Source: Candidatus Chlorohelix allophototropha
GTDB lineage: Bacteria; Chloroflexota; Chloroflexia; Chloroheliales; Chloroheliaceae
Assembly (NCBI RefSeq): GCF_030389965.1
Contig: NZ_CP128399.1
Coordinates: 2,470,934-2,534,933, forward strand
DNA: 64,000 nucleotides
Direction: 5' to 3'
Part shown: piece after piece, positions 8,290 through 17,551 of the stretch
Position numbering within the stretch: position 1 is the stretch's first letter
Layout of the letters: each line of letters opens with the position of its first letter
Notes under the pieces: generated by a model
Databases searched by the model: none
What the model was told of the DNA's origin: nothing
The model's input: only the letters and a program-made list of their open reading frames with translations
Made by a program: the position numbers and the translations under genes

Positions 8290-9759
8290 ATGACCGCTGC
8301 CCTTGAGCCTCTAATCTACGAAATCAGCACACCCGGACGCAAAGCCTATTCGCTGCCCGAACTGGATGTACCCACCACCACTTTACCAGATAATTCATTT
8401 CTGCGTGATCCAGATAAAATCGGTTTGCCCGAAGTAGCCGAACTAGATATGGTGCGTCATTTTACCCATCTATCCCGCTTTAATTATTCCATAGATGGGG
8501 GCTTCTATCCTTTGGGTAGCTGTACCATGAAGTACAACCCCAAATTAAACGAGGATATAGCGCGTTTGCCCGGATTTTTTGATGTTCACCCCCTACAGAG
8601 CGAAGATACGGTACAGGGCGCACTTCAGGTACAATACGATTTGCAGAAAGCGCTGGCTGAGGTTTCTGGGTTTGATGCGGTTTCCCTGCAACCTGCCGCA
8701 GGGGCGCAAGGCGAGTTGGTTGGAGTGCTTTGTATCCGCGCTTACCATCTGGCACGTGGCGATAAAGCCCGTACCAAGATTCTGGTTCCAGATGCAGCAC
8801 ACGGTACTAACCCCGCAACCGCTGCCATATGCGGGTATCAGGTTATAACTATTAAATCGGATAGTCGGGGAAATGTAGATTTAGCGCATTTACGGCAAAT
8901 GGTCGGTCCTGATACAGCCGGGTTAATGCTCACCAATCCAAACACACTAGGGCTATTTGACGAAAATTTGCTGGAAGTCTGCGAAATAGTGCACCAAGCA
9001 GGCGGTTTGATGTATGGAGATGGCGCAAACTTCAATGCAATAATGGGCATTGCCAGACCGGGTGACATCGGTTTTGATGTTATGCACATTAACCTTCACA
9101 AAACCTTTAGCACTCCCCATGGTGGTGGTGGTCCCGGTAGCGGACCTGTTTGTGTGAAAACCCATCTTGCCGCTTACTTGCCCGGTCCGGTCGTGGAAAA
9201 AGAACTTGGCGAAAATGGTGATGCTCGCTATTATTTCAAGCATCTGCCTGAATCTATCGGTAAAGTTCGCTCTTTCTGGGGTAACTTCGGGATGCACGTG
9301 CGCGCCCTTACCTATATACGGGTACATGGAGCAATTGGACTGCGCCAAGTCAGCGAAAACGCAGTGCTGAATGCCAACTACTTGATGCACAAACTAAAAG
9401 GAGCGTATGATTTACCGTATGATCGCACCTGCATGCATGAATTTGTGTTGAGTGGGCGACGACAGAAGGCAAAAGGCGTTAAAACGCTGGATATAGCAAA
9501 GCGCCTGTTGGACTATGGCTATCATGCACCTACCATCTACTTCCCGCTAATTGTGGAAGAATCTATAATGATTGAGCCAACCGAAACCGAGAGCAAAACC
9601 ACCCTCGATCAGTTTGCCGTCGATATGCTTAAAATCGCGCAGGAAGTGGATGACAGCCCGGATTTGGTTAAGAATGCCCCCTATAATACGCCGGTGCTGC
9701 GCTTGGATGAAACTACCGCCGCCCGCAAACCGGTAGTGCGCTTCCGCTGCTTCGGCTAG
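8290..9759 (+). CDS. gcvPB: Glycine dehydrogenase (decarboxylating) subunit 2, P-protein beta
   Basis: The 489-residue PLP enzyme is the C-terminal half of the split P-protein of the glycine cleavage system. With subunit 1 it decarboxylates glycine and passes the aminomethyl group to the H-protein. The PLP-lysine region [18 protein letters not shown] is visible, as are [10 protein letters not shown] and [11 protein letters not shown]-like segments of the fold. ATG at 8290 has GAAGGAGA 10 bases upstream and is preferred over an in-frame TTG at 8263. gcvPA, gcvH and gcvT are not adjacent. Confidence 0.93.
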   Translation: MTAALEPLIYEISTPGRKAYSLPELDVPTTTLPDNSFLRDPDKIGLPEVAELDMVRHFTHLSRFNYSIDGGFYPLGSCTMKYNPKLNEDIARLPGFFDVHPLQSEDTVQGALQVQYDLQKALAEVSGFDAVSLQPAAGAQGELVGVLCIRAYHLARGDKARTKILVPDAAHGTNPATAAICGYQVITIKSDSRGNVDLAHLRQMVGPDTAGLMLTNPNTLGLFDENLLEVCEIVHQAGGLMYGDGANFNAIMGIARPGDIGFDVMHINLHKTFSTPHGGGGPGSGPVCVKTHLAAYLPGPVVEKELGENGDARYYFKHLPESIGKVRSFWGNFGMHVRALTYIRVHGAIGLRQVSENAVLNANYLMHKLKGAYDLPYDRTCMHEFVLSGRRQKAKGVKTLDIAKRLLDYGYHAPTIYFPLIVEESIMIEPTETESKTTLDQFAVDMLKIAQEVDDSPDLVKNAPYNTPVLRLDETTAARKPVVRFRCFG

Positions 9760-9770
9760 AATAAGTCCGC

Positions 9771-9798
9771 GTGGTGGAGGGCGCGCCTTCACCACCAC
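9771..9798 (+). terminator. Hairpin downstream of gcvPB
   Basis: GTGGTGG (9771-9777) pairs with CCACCAC (9792-9798) around a GC-rich core. The following CCTTTGT is only weakly T-rich, so termination is plausible but not strong. Confidence 0.4.
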
Positions 9799-9919
9799 CC
9801 TTTGTAGTCTTGCCTACTTCAAGCCATCTATACGGGGCTTATAATTGCACTCAAGTCGAGTGTAACGATTATCGGCTGGTTTTGGTTATGCTCTTTAATT
9901 GTGCAAAGAGAGGTAATTC

Positions 9920-10783
9920 ATGCGGTTGGGGCTGGTTCAAAAAGGAAACTATAAAACCCTCGAATTCGCCGATTTATCCGGCTATATGTTGGAAGTGAAC
10001 GGCTACGTTTACAATTTTACCAATATAATCAATACCACCCGTCGCCGTGTAAAAGAATTATGGCAATTTGACTGCCCTGCCGACCTGATTCAAAACCGCT
10101 TGCATTTTGGCGAAGAACAGTTTATGAACCGCTATATGCGTGGCGAACATTACGGCGCTTTCAACCGTAGCGTCGGGGCTTATGTTGGTCTGGGACTCTT
10201 GCCGGAAGAGGAAACCTATAACCTAGTAATCCATGAAATAGCCCACGAAATGCACTACCGGGATGGCAATTACAACCGCGCGGATGAAATATTGCGCGAG
10301 CTTATAGCGATAATGGCAGAATCTGAGTACGGAATTCGCCAATTCCCCTACGAACCACACTACACCAGCCAGCAATTATTAATACAATTGATGGAACTAC
10401 CCGGATTTGGGAAGCTGTCTTTTCTGGAGCGGTGGAAAATCGTAGGCGGAGTGGTAGATATAACCGGAATTTCATATCTTATAAATCGCTATTTGGATGA
10501 ACGCGATGGTGGGCAGTTGCGCGCATGGATAGCACGCTGTTGCCCCTCAGAAGAACATGCCCGCACTATCCTGAATGCGCTTGCCTCAACCACCGCGTAT
10601 TATGCCCTCTTTAACCGCCAATTAGTTATGAAGCGGGTTCAGCTAATACAGGGTTGGAATGTGCTAAATGGGCAGGAAGTCGCCGCTATTAGCCGCGCCC
10701 TGATGACTCTCAAAAATCTCGATCGCAATAATCCCGGAGAATCTTTAAGTAACTTAATAAACCAAGCCTTTAATAACTTCTGA
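9920..10783 (+). CDS. Putative zinc-dependent metallopeptidase (HExxH zincin), uncharacterised
   Basis: The 287-residue soluble protein carries HEIAHE (His105, Glu106, His109) at the end of a helix, followed by DEILRELIAIMAE, where Glu123, Glu126 or Glu134 could be the third ligand. This is the layout of zincin metallopeptidases. No signal peptide or membrane segment is seen. I do not recognise a named family. Its stop overlaps the start of the next methyltransferase gene (TGATG), so the two are translationally coupled. RBS AGAGAGGTAA precedes ATG 9920. Confidence 0.55.
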   Translation: MRLGLVQKGNYKTLEFADLSGYMLEVNGYVYNFTNIINTTRRRVKELWQFDCPADLIQNRLHFGEEQFMNRYMRGEHYGAFNRSVGAYVGLGLLPEEETYNLVIHEIAHEMHYRDGNYNRADEILRELIAIMAESEYGIRQFPYEPHYTSQQLLIQLMELPGFGKLSFLERWKIVGGVVDITGISYLINRYLDERDGGQLRAWIARCCPSEEHARTILNALASTTAYYALFNRQLVMKRVQLIQGWNVLNGQEVAAISRALMTLKNLDRNNPGESLSNLINQAFNNF

Positions 10784-11475
10784 TGTCGCAAGAAATATTG
10801 CAGGAACAAATTGAATATTACCGCAAACGTGCCGAGGAATATGACGAGTGGTTCTATCGAAAAGGGCGCTACGACCGTGGCGCTGAGTTAAATCAACTCT
10901 GGTTTGACGAAGCAAAACAGGTAAGACAAGAATTGCTGCAAAACCCGCCCGTTGAAACCGCCCTTGAGTTGGCTTGCGGAACAGGAATCTGGACGCAAGA
11001 GCTTGTAAAGGTAGCACGCAACATCACCGCGTTGGATGCTTCGCCCGAAGTGATAGAAATAAACAGAACGAAATTAAACAGCCCGGCAATTACCTATGAA
11101 CAGGTTGATCTTTTCGAGTGGGAACCACAACGACAATACGAACTGGTATTTTTCTCGTTCTGGCTATCCCATGTCCCACCGGAATTGCTTTCCGCTTTCC
11201 TGAACAAAATTTACCGCGCTACCAAACCGGGTGGGCATTGCTTTCTGATAGATTCTCGCTTAGAGCCAACCTCAACTGCAAAGGACGCGCCTCTCCGTGA
11301 GGATGAAACCATTTACCGCACTCGTAAATTGAATGATGGCAGTTCTTTCAAAGTAGTCAAGATTTTTTACGAGCAAGCTGAACTCAGCGAGAGCTTAAGC
11401 GCCGTCGGATTTGTGCCTGACATCAAAGTAACTCCCCATTACTTTATTTATGGTAGTGCAACCAAACCCTCTTAG
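10783..11475 (+). CDS. Class I SAM-dependent methyltransferase
   Basis: The 230-residue protein has the SAM-binding motif ALELACGTGIWTQEL (about 65-79), the acidic strand-2 end ITALDASPEVIEI, and post-motif LVFFSFWLSHVP. It is a Rossmann methyltransferase of the common 'methyltransferase domain' type; the substrate is unknown. The ATG overlaps the stop of the upstream zincin gene by one base, suggesting a joint function, for example acting on the same protein or peptide substrate. That is inference only. Confidence 0.75.
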   Translation: MSQEILQEQIEYYRKRAEEYDEWFYRKGRYDRGAELNQLWFDEAKQVRQELLQNPPVETALELACGTGIWTQELVKVARNITALDASPEVIEINRTKLNSPAITYEQVDLFEWEPQRQYELVFFSFWLSHVPPELLSAFLNKIYRATKPGGHCFLIDSRLEPTSTAKDAPLREDETIYRTRKLNDGSSFKVVKIFYEQAELSESLSAVGFVPDIKVTPHYFIYGSATKPS

Positions 11476-11578
11476 CGAGTATTCTTCGCTTGTTGCTAAC
11501 CTTTCTTGTCAAACCCTGCCACTTGATATAAACTTAACCTTCAAAACTAAAAGAATTATAGCTGATTGGTGACAACGC

Positions 11579-12820
11579 TTGAGGATTTTGATTATCACCA
11601 CAAACGGCATTACCAGAGAATTCGTAAGCTGGCCCGAACGGGTCTATGCGCGCGCGTTGGTAAAAGCCGGATATGAAGTTAGCGCCTATGTCTATCTAGG
11701 AAATCAGAGTTGGAATAAAGAGAAACGTGAAGTAATAGACGGAGTTGAAGTTAAACGCCTTCGACATCGCCAGTGGCTTTCATTTGATCTGATCAAGTGC
11801 CTGCTACGTGACCAGCGTCCAGATGTAGTGCATCTTTATCATCACAGTAATCAGTTCAACTATCTAGCTACCCTCATTTGCCGCATGCGCCGTATTCCGG
11901 TAGTGCTAAGTCCTTTGGGTATGCTCCACGACCCTTATTTAGTGGACGACCGCGATAGACCGCTGGAAACTCCTCCGAAATACGATGAGATAATTACAAC
12001 CCTACCCCAGCTATTCAAGTCGTTGCTGCATCGTTTTAAGCCAAAGCGCGCCATTAAAAATTACCTGTGGCATGCGCCTATCCTTCAAGCGAAAAAAGTA
12101 GTGGCGCTATCCGAGCATGAGCGAGAGGTACTGATAAAACTGGGTGTCAAACGCGAGCGCACCGAAGTTATTCCAATTGCGCAAGATCAGGATTGGCTGG
12201 AAGGAATTGAGCCTGCTCCCAAATCGCATGATGAACTGCGAATATTCTATTTGGGACAGCTAAAATACCGCAAAGGCTTCGACTTGCTGGCAAAAGCCAT
12301 TCCAGCAATTATTCAGCAATACCCACAGGCACGTTTCATCTTTGCCGGGCATAGTCCCATCCATCGAGACGACCTTCTGAGTATTGTGGATGAAACGGGT
12401 ATGCGTGGTTACATCCAATTGCCCACTCACTTAAGCGAAGAAGAAAAAGCTGCCCTGTTCCTTAGCAGCGATTTATATGTACTGCCTACCCGTTATGAGG
12501 GATTCGGGATTCCCTTGCTTGAGTCTATGAGCGCAGGTTGTCCGGTAATCAGCACCCGTATTCCGGTAATTGATGAGATTGTAACTCATGGGGTAAACGG
12601 GCTATTATTCGATTATGACAACGCTGCCAGTCTTGCCAGTACGATTAATCATGCTCTGGAAAATCCTTTTCTGCGTCATAAATTGTCCGAGAATGGCAAG
12701 GAAGCGGTGAAGAAATATTTCACTCCTCAGATTATGAAGCAATTCGAAAAACTTTATAGTGAGGTTTGTACTAAACCCTACAAAAATGCCACAGCTTCAG
12801 GTGCAGAAGACCCTAGATGA
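11579..12820 (+). CDS. GT4-family glycosyltransferase
   Basis: The 413-residue GT-B enzyme has an N-terminal Rossmann half with VVHLYHHSNQ and a C-terminal donor half with FYLGQLKYRKGFDLL, YVLPTRYEGFGIPLLESM (the E-x7-E nucleotide-sugar motif) and CPVISTRIPVIDEIV. It likely builds a glycan at the inner membrane face. The start is TTG at 11579 with only a weak GGTGA upstream. It opens a four-gene run of coupled glycan genes: its stop overlaps the next gene by 4 bases (ATGA). Confidence 0.85.
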   Translation: MRILIITTNGITREFVSWPERVYARALVKAGYEVSAYVYLGNQSWNKEKREVIDGVEVKRLRHRQWLSFDLIKCLLRDQRPDVVHLYHHSNQFNYLATLICRMRRIPVVLSPLGMLHDPYLVDDRDRPLETPPKYDEIITTLPQLFKSLLHRFKPKRAIKNYLWHAPILQAKKVVALSEHEREVLIKLGVKRERTEVIPIAQDQDWLEGIEPAPKSHDELRIFYLGQLKYRKGFDLLAKAIPAIIQQYPQARFIFAGHSPIHRDDLLSIVDETGMRGYIQLPTHLSEEEKAALFLSSDLYVLPTRYEGFGIPLLESMSAGCPVISTRIPVIDEIVTHGVNGLLFDYDNAASLASTINHALENPFLRHKLSENGKEAVKKYFTPQIMKQFEKLYSEVCTKPYKNATASGAEDPR

Positions 12821-15291
12821 GAATTTTATACGCCATAATGTCATACGGACCGCAGGTTATCGCCAGCGAAGTACACAGCGAAATTATCAGCCATTATCGC
12901 CAGAATGGACATAAAGTAGATGTAATTAGCCTTGCGGATTACAGTGGCAGCGGGGAAGTAGGCGCTAAAGCCTTCGCCAACGAAGCGGGCGAGGTAAAGA
13001 TACATGCAATCAGGTTTAAGCGAAACCTGTTACGACGGGGTTTGCGCTGGCTTTGTGGTAGAACTATCCGATATGCCTTCTTTCTGGAACTGCTTTGGGG
13101 ATATGTAATCTTTCTGTGGAAGCATCGCCGAGATTATGATTTTATCCATGTCGAAGCGGCTTTCCCATTAGGCGCAGTGGTAGCTATTAGCTCATTATTA
13201 ATCAAATTGCCCTTTGTGGTGCATTTGCAGGGTGCAGATGTTACACGACTGCCCGAATACGATTACGGTTACGCCCGTTATTTTATGCCGCGTATGCTGG
13301 CGCGATTTGCCTTTCGGCGGGCATTGGGTATTCGCGCTATTTCCGAGGTAAACGAAGCCTACGGCTTGCAACTGGGCGCAAACCCTGACAAGATGACCGT
13401 TATCTTGCTCAATATCAGCGACAATGTATATCCGTCCGCTGGCTTAGATTTGGCAGAAAACAAAAAACGTTACCAGCAAGAACTTCGCGAACGTTATGGT
13501 TTAAATCCGGGACCAATCCTGATCTCGTTTGGTCGTTTGCACCCGGTAAAAGGCATTGACTGGCTGATTAAAGCCATGCCCGAAATTCGGCGACGCTATG
13601 GTGATATAAACCTGTTGGTGTGCGGTCCTAGTCGTATTACGCCACGCTTTGGGGATTATCGCCGCTATCTAGAAGATTTAGCGAATAAAGTGGGGGCAAA
13701 GGAAGATGTGGTTTTCACCGGGAAAATCGACTTCAGCCGCTCGCAGGATTATCTGGCAGGAGCCGATTTGGTAATTGTGCCTTCTTTACGGGAAGCTCTC
13801 AACAAAGTGGTGATGGAAGCGGCGGCAGTTGGAACTCCTTCGGTAGTCACACGCACCAGCGGGGTGGCTTTGTATGCTTCTAAAGCAGGGGCAGCAATCA
13901 GCGTTGACCCCTTTAGCGCGGAGGCATTGGCGGAAGGCATTCTCGAAGCCTTGCCAAAGCTCAACGAAATGGGCAAGCAAGGTCCGGCTTTCGCGGTGCA
14001 ATATAACTCAACCCGCACCGGAGAACGTTTGTTGGAGTTTTATAAGGGACTCCTTGACCCGTCCAAAAAGAAAAAAACTAACTTCAGGCTTTGCTATGTA
14101 GCTTATCCCTCCAGCCTGACCTTGAAATCGGCAAACGCCATCCAGACTTATACCACTTGCCGCGAACTCAAGCACCTGAATCAAAGTACCGAAGTGTTGA
14201 TACCACGCCTGTTATCACGCCCTAGCCGCTTTGCCGACCTTGAAGTTAGAGCGAGGCACTTGCCACGATTACCTCTGAATTATTTCAGCAATTTCCCGCT
14301 TATAAAGAAATTTCCTTGGAGCTACGCCGAGCGGGCTTTCTTTGCGCTACTGGTGGGTTTCTGGCTAGTAATCAAACGGGTTTCAGGGCGGGGCTACAAG
14401 GTTATCTATTCGCGGGATGTTATCGTTACTTATTTCCTTTTACGTTATTGGCGAAAACTAATCGGCGCAAAAATAATCTACGAAGCGCACGACCTAGAAC
14501 AGCGCAACCCTAGCCGCGCTAAAAGCCTTAAAGGCTGGCTAGAAAAAGTAGATCACACTGTAATGGGCAAAGCCGATGGGGTAGTTTCACTGACACAAGC
14601 TTTTGTAGAGTATGCCACTGCACAGGGCTACCGGGCTAAAAACAAAGGCTTTACGGTTATCCCCGATGCTTTCGATGACAGCGTTTATCGCACACAATCG
14701 CAGCAGGAAAGTCGCAAAAAGCTGGATATACCGCTCGATGCCTTTATCGTTGCCTATAGCGGTCTTACTTTCGCTTACCGCAGTTTGGATAAATTGCTGG
14801 AAGCCTTCAGTATCTTTGTTAAGCAAGAAAGCGCCAATGCCTACCTTTACCTAGTAGGGGGTCGCCCTTTCGAGCAAGAAGAAATGAAAGCGATAGCGAT
14901 AAAACTGGGAATATCAGAGCGAGTAAAATGTGTGGGGCAAATCGCGCCGGATAGGGTAAATCTGTATCTGAATGCTGCATCGTTGCTGGCAATTCCCGAC
15001 ACCGTAACCGATATTACCGCATCGCCGCTCAAAATGTTCGAATATGCGGCAGTAGGGCGACCTGTAATGCTACCTGAGCTACCCGCTTTGCAGGAAATTC
15101 TGGGGCAAAACGAGGCGTTTTATTTCAAGCGGGGCGAGGTGACCGCTATGAAAGAAGCATTATGCCGGGCTTATTGTAATCTGGCAGACGCAAACAAGTT
15201 GGGAGAAAAGGGCAGGTTGAAGGTGCTGACGCATACCTATGCCAACCGCGCCCGCGCTATATTGGATTTTGCAGCAGAAATTCAGGGTTGA
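12817..15291 (+). CDS. Tandem GT4-GT4 bifunctional glycosyltransferase
   Basis: The 824-residue protein is two complete GT-B glycosyltransferases in one chain. Unit 1 (about 1-410) has FVVHLQGADVTRLPEY, SFGRLHPVKGIDWLIKAMP and VVPSLREALNKVVMEAA. Unit 2 (about 425-824) has IYEAHDLEQRN, AYSGLTFAYRSLDKLLEAF and LAIPDTVTDITASPLKMFE. A Lys-rich linker SKKKKTN near 417-423 joins them. Fusion suggests two consecutive sugar additions. It overlaps the preceding GT4 gene by 4 bases and the next methyltransferase by 1 base. Confidence 0.85.
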   Translation: MRILYAIMSYGPQVIASEVHSEIISHYRQNGHKVDVISLADYSGSGEVGAKAFANEAGEVKIHAIRFKRNLLRRGLRWLCGRTIRYAFFLELLWGYVIFLWKHRRDYDFIHVEAAFPLGAVVAISSLLIKLPFVVHLQGADVTRLPEYDYGYARYFMPRMLARFAFRRALGIRAISEVNEAYGLQLGANPDKMTVILLNISDNVYPSAGLDLAENKKRYQQELRERYGLNPGPILISFGRLHPVKGIDWLIKAMPEIRRRYGDINLLVCGPSRITPRFGDYRRYLEDLANKVGAKEDVVFTGKIDFSRSQDYLAGADLVIVPSLREALNKVVMEAAAVGTPSVVTRTSGVALYASKAGAAISVDPFSAEALAEGILEALPKLNEMGKQGPAFAVQYNSTRTGERLLEFYKGLLDPSKKKKTNFRLCYVAYPSSLTLKSANAIQTYTTCRELKHLNQSTEVLIPRLLSRPSRFADLEVRARHLPRLPLNYFSNFPLIKKFPWSYAERAFFALLVGFWLVIKRVSGRGYKVIYSRDVIVTYFLLRYWRKLIGAKIIYEAHDLEQRNPSRAKSLKGWLEKVDHTVMGKADGVVSLTQAFVEYATAQGYRAKNKGFTVIPDAFDDSVYRTQSQQESRKKLDIPLDAFIVAYSGLTFAYRSLDKLLEAFSIFVKQESANAYLYLVGGRPFEQEEMKAIAIKLGISERVKCVGQIAPDRVNLYLNAASLLAIPDTVTDITASPLKMFEYAAVGRPVMLPELPALQEILGQNEAFYFKRGEVTAMKEALCRAYCNLADANKLGEKGRLKVLTHTYANRARAILDFAAEIQG

Positions 15292-15974
15292 TGTTGGAAA
15301 CGCGATATAACGAAGAGTATTTTTCAGGGCAAATCAGCAAGTCAGAGGAAAAAGCCGAAGTCCAATATGGGCGTTTGCTACATTACGCCGGAATCGGCGC
15401 AAGTACGCATCCTCGTTTTCTGGATGCTGGATGTGGCGCAGGTCCGGCGTTGGGTTATCTACAGCGTTTGGGCTTTAGCGTAACCGGTAGCGATTTGGTG
15501 CTATATCCGCTGTTGGAAGCTCGTAAGCGCGCCCCGCAAGCTAAGTTGGTGGCAGCAAATCTTGAGAATGGTTTGCCTTTCGCCCCCAATTCTTTCAATG
15601 TTGTGCTTGCCAGCGAGGTAGTTGAACATCTACACAATCCCGCCAAATTAGTAGAAGATTGTTATCGTGCGTTAATGCCGGGTGGTTGCCTGATTGTCAC
15701 CACCCCAAGCCTTTGGGATATGCGCCGATTTTGGGCTAAAGCGCGTGGGAAAGTTTGGATTGGATACCAAGATTCCACTCACATTAATCTGATGACCCCA
15801 CCCCAAGTAGTGCGCCTCTTCAAAGAAGCCGGATTCGGCAAGGTGAAGTGGCGTAGCGGCATGAAACCGATGTGGTCACGTAGTATCCGCAAGTTGGGCT
15901 GGTCGCTCAATATACCCTACCCGCCCATTGTAGGTGGGGGCATTGCAGCGGTGGCATATAAAGGAAACCAGTAA
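15291..15974 (+). CDS. SAM-dependent methyltransferase of the glycan cluster
   Basis: The 227-residue class I methyltransferase has FLDAGCGAGPALGYLQ (motif I), the acidic loop TGSDLVLYPL, and LASEVVEHLHNP, typical of UbiG/methyltransferase-11-like proteins. ATG at 15291 overlaps the preceding stop by one base (TGATG); a TTG at 15288 is in frame but less likely. Position inside the glycan operon suggests methylation of a sugar or lipid-linked glycan. Confidence 0.8.
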   Translation: MLETRYNEEYFSGQISKSEEKAEVQYGRLLHYAGIGASTHPRFLDAGCGAGPALGYLQRLGFSVTGSDLVLYPLLEARKRAPQAKLVAANLENGLPFAPNSFNVVLASEVVEHLHNPAKLVEDCYRALMPGGCLIVTTPSLWDMRRFWAKARGKVWIGYQDSTHINLMTPPQVVRLFKEAGFGKVKWRSGMKPMWSRSIRKLGWSLNIPYPPIVGGGIAAVAYKGNQ

Positions 15975-15979
15975 CACTG

Positions 15980-17473
15980 ATGAACGATGCCGAAATTAAG
16001 CCACAGCCTGCCGCTTCCAAAAGCGTCTCAAGGATAAGAAAGCTCTATAACCGGGCGGACAAAGGGATATTGGCTTTATGCCTCGTCTTTATACTCACCA
16101 TTCCCTTGTTTACTGCCCGCATCTACGCCAGCGATGAAATCCAGTATTTCTCATACTTGCATTCTATAGTCTTCGATTTCAATCTGGATTTTACCAATGA
16201 ATACGAATATTTCATCAGCATAAATCCCCCCAAATATGAGAGCTTCAAGAAAGACCTGCTGGACAAGAAAAACGAGAATAACCTGCCGATAAATGTTGCC
16301 CCAATCGGTTCAGCTTTACTGTGGTCACCCTTTTACCTTACAGCACATGGGATTAGCTCGTTGGGAAACGCTGTCGGCATCAAAGCCTTTAACCCTAACG
16401 GGTATTCACCTTTCTATATTTTCTCTGTAACTTTCGCCTCGCTGCTGTATGGTTTTGCCGGAATCATAATGTGTTATCTACTGGCTCGCGAGTTTTTATC
16501 GCGCTTTTGGGCAGCCTTCGGTTGTATTGTCATTTGGCTCGCTTCGCCCTTGATTTTTTACATGTCAATAACCCCGCCGATGTCGCATGCCAATTCCCTC
16601 TTTGCAATCTCACTTTGGGTTTTTGTATGGTATCGGACACGGGGCTGGAAAATAGAAGAAGCCGGACGGTTTGTACCGGGAAAGCGCAGTTTAAAAGCAT
16701 GGTTCGCGCTGGGCGTGCTTGGCGCACTAATGACAATGGTGCGTGAGCAAGACGGTACGGTTATGGTAATAGTGGCGATTGAGGCGCTATTCAGTTATCG
16801 TTTCTGGTTACGAGAACGTAACTGGAGCGAAATACGCCGCTTTTTCGGCAGCAATCTGCTATTGGTAGTCGGACTAATAATTGGTTTTATCCCTCAAATA
16901 ATTACTTACCAATTCCTCAATGGGCATCCTAGCCCTAGCACTATAGTAGGCAACAAACTTCGATTTCTGAACCCTCAATTGCTGGGCTTGATGATTGACC
17001 CTGATCATGGGATGTTTCTATGGGCGCCGGTGCTGATTCCCGCTATAGTAGGCATAATAATGATGTGGTTCAACCGCAAGTTGCGCTTCATTGGTATAGT
17101 GCTGTTTGCCGCCTATTTTGCCGAACTCTATATTTCTGCTTCCTTCCTGACTTGGACGATGGCAGGCTCTTACGGAGCACGCCGAATGGTAGGAGTAAGC
17201 CTAGTATATATCGTAGGAATAGGCTATCTGGGTTGGTGGTTGGCTGAACATCGCCGCTGGATGTCTCGTTGGGTAGTAATCGGGTTAGGTGTTCTCTTTG
17301 TAATCTGGAATTTTGGGGTAATAGTGCAGTTCAGCGCAATACGAAACGAGCAATCTCGCCAAAATCTAGACCCGGCAAGGGTTGTACGTGACCAATTTAC
17401 GGTAGTCCCCGGTAAGATAATAGATACAGCCACTAAGTTTTTCACCAAACGAGAAGATTTCTTCAAAAAGTAA
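15980..17473 (+). CDS. GT-C-type membrane glycosyltransferase-like protein
   Basis: The 497-residue protein has about ten hydrophobic helices beginning near residue 32. The first periplasmic loop holds ASDEIQY (around 50-56), placed like the catalytic acidic residue of GT39/PMT-type GT-C enzymes that use polyprenyl-phosphate sugars. The segment FNPNGYSPFYIF and the following TM hairpins are consistent with that group, but the exact family is uncertain. It begins 5 bases after the methyltransferase and ends the cluster. Confidence 0.6.
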   Translation: MNDAEIKPQPAASKSVSRIRKLYNRADKGILALCLVFILTIPLFTARIYASDEIQYFSYLHSIVFDFNLDFTNEYEYFISINPPKYESFKKDLLDKKNENNLPINVAPIGSALLWSPFYLTAHGISSLGNAVGIKAFNPNGYSPFYIFSVTFASLLYGFAGIIMCYLLAREFLSRFWAAFGCIVIWLASPLIFYMSITPPMSHANSLFAISLWVFVWYRTRGWKIEEAGRFVPGKRSLKAWFALGVLGALMTMVREQDGTVMVIVAIEALFSYRFWLRERNWSEIRRFFGSNLLLVVGLIIGFIPQIITYQFLNGHPSPSTIVGNKLRFLNPQLLGLMIDPDHGMFLWAPVLIPAIVGIIMMWFNRKLRFIGIVLFAAYFAELYISASFLTWTMAGSYGARRMVGVSLVYIVGIGYLGWWLAEHRRWMSRWVVIGLGVLFVIWNFGVIVQFSAIRNEQSRQNLDPARVVRDQFTVVPGKIIDTATKFFTKREDFFKK

Positions 17474-17487
17474 CCTCCACTATTTAA

Positions 17488-17521
17488 TAAAAAATCCTCC
17501 CTGCACTAGTTGCAGAGAGGA
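17488..17521 (-). terminator. Terminator between convergent genes (minus-strand polarity)
   Basis: TCCTC-CCTGCA (17495-17505) pairs with TGCAG-AGAGGA (17510-17521). On the minus strand this is followed by a T-rich tract, so it ends the transcript of the CopC-like gene at 17552-18559. Confidence 0.7.
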
Positions 17522-17551
17522 TATAAGAATCAGCTAATTGCTAGGTTCTAA

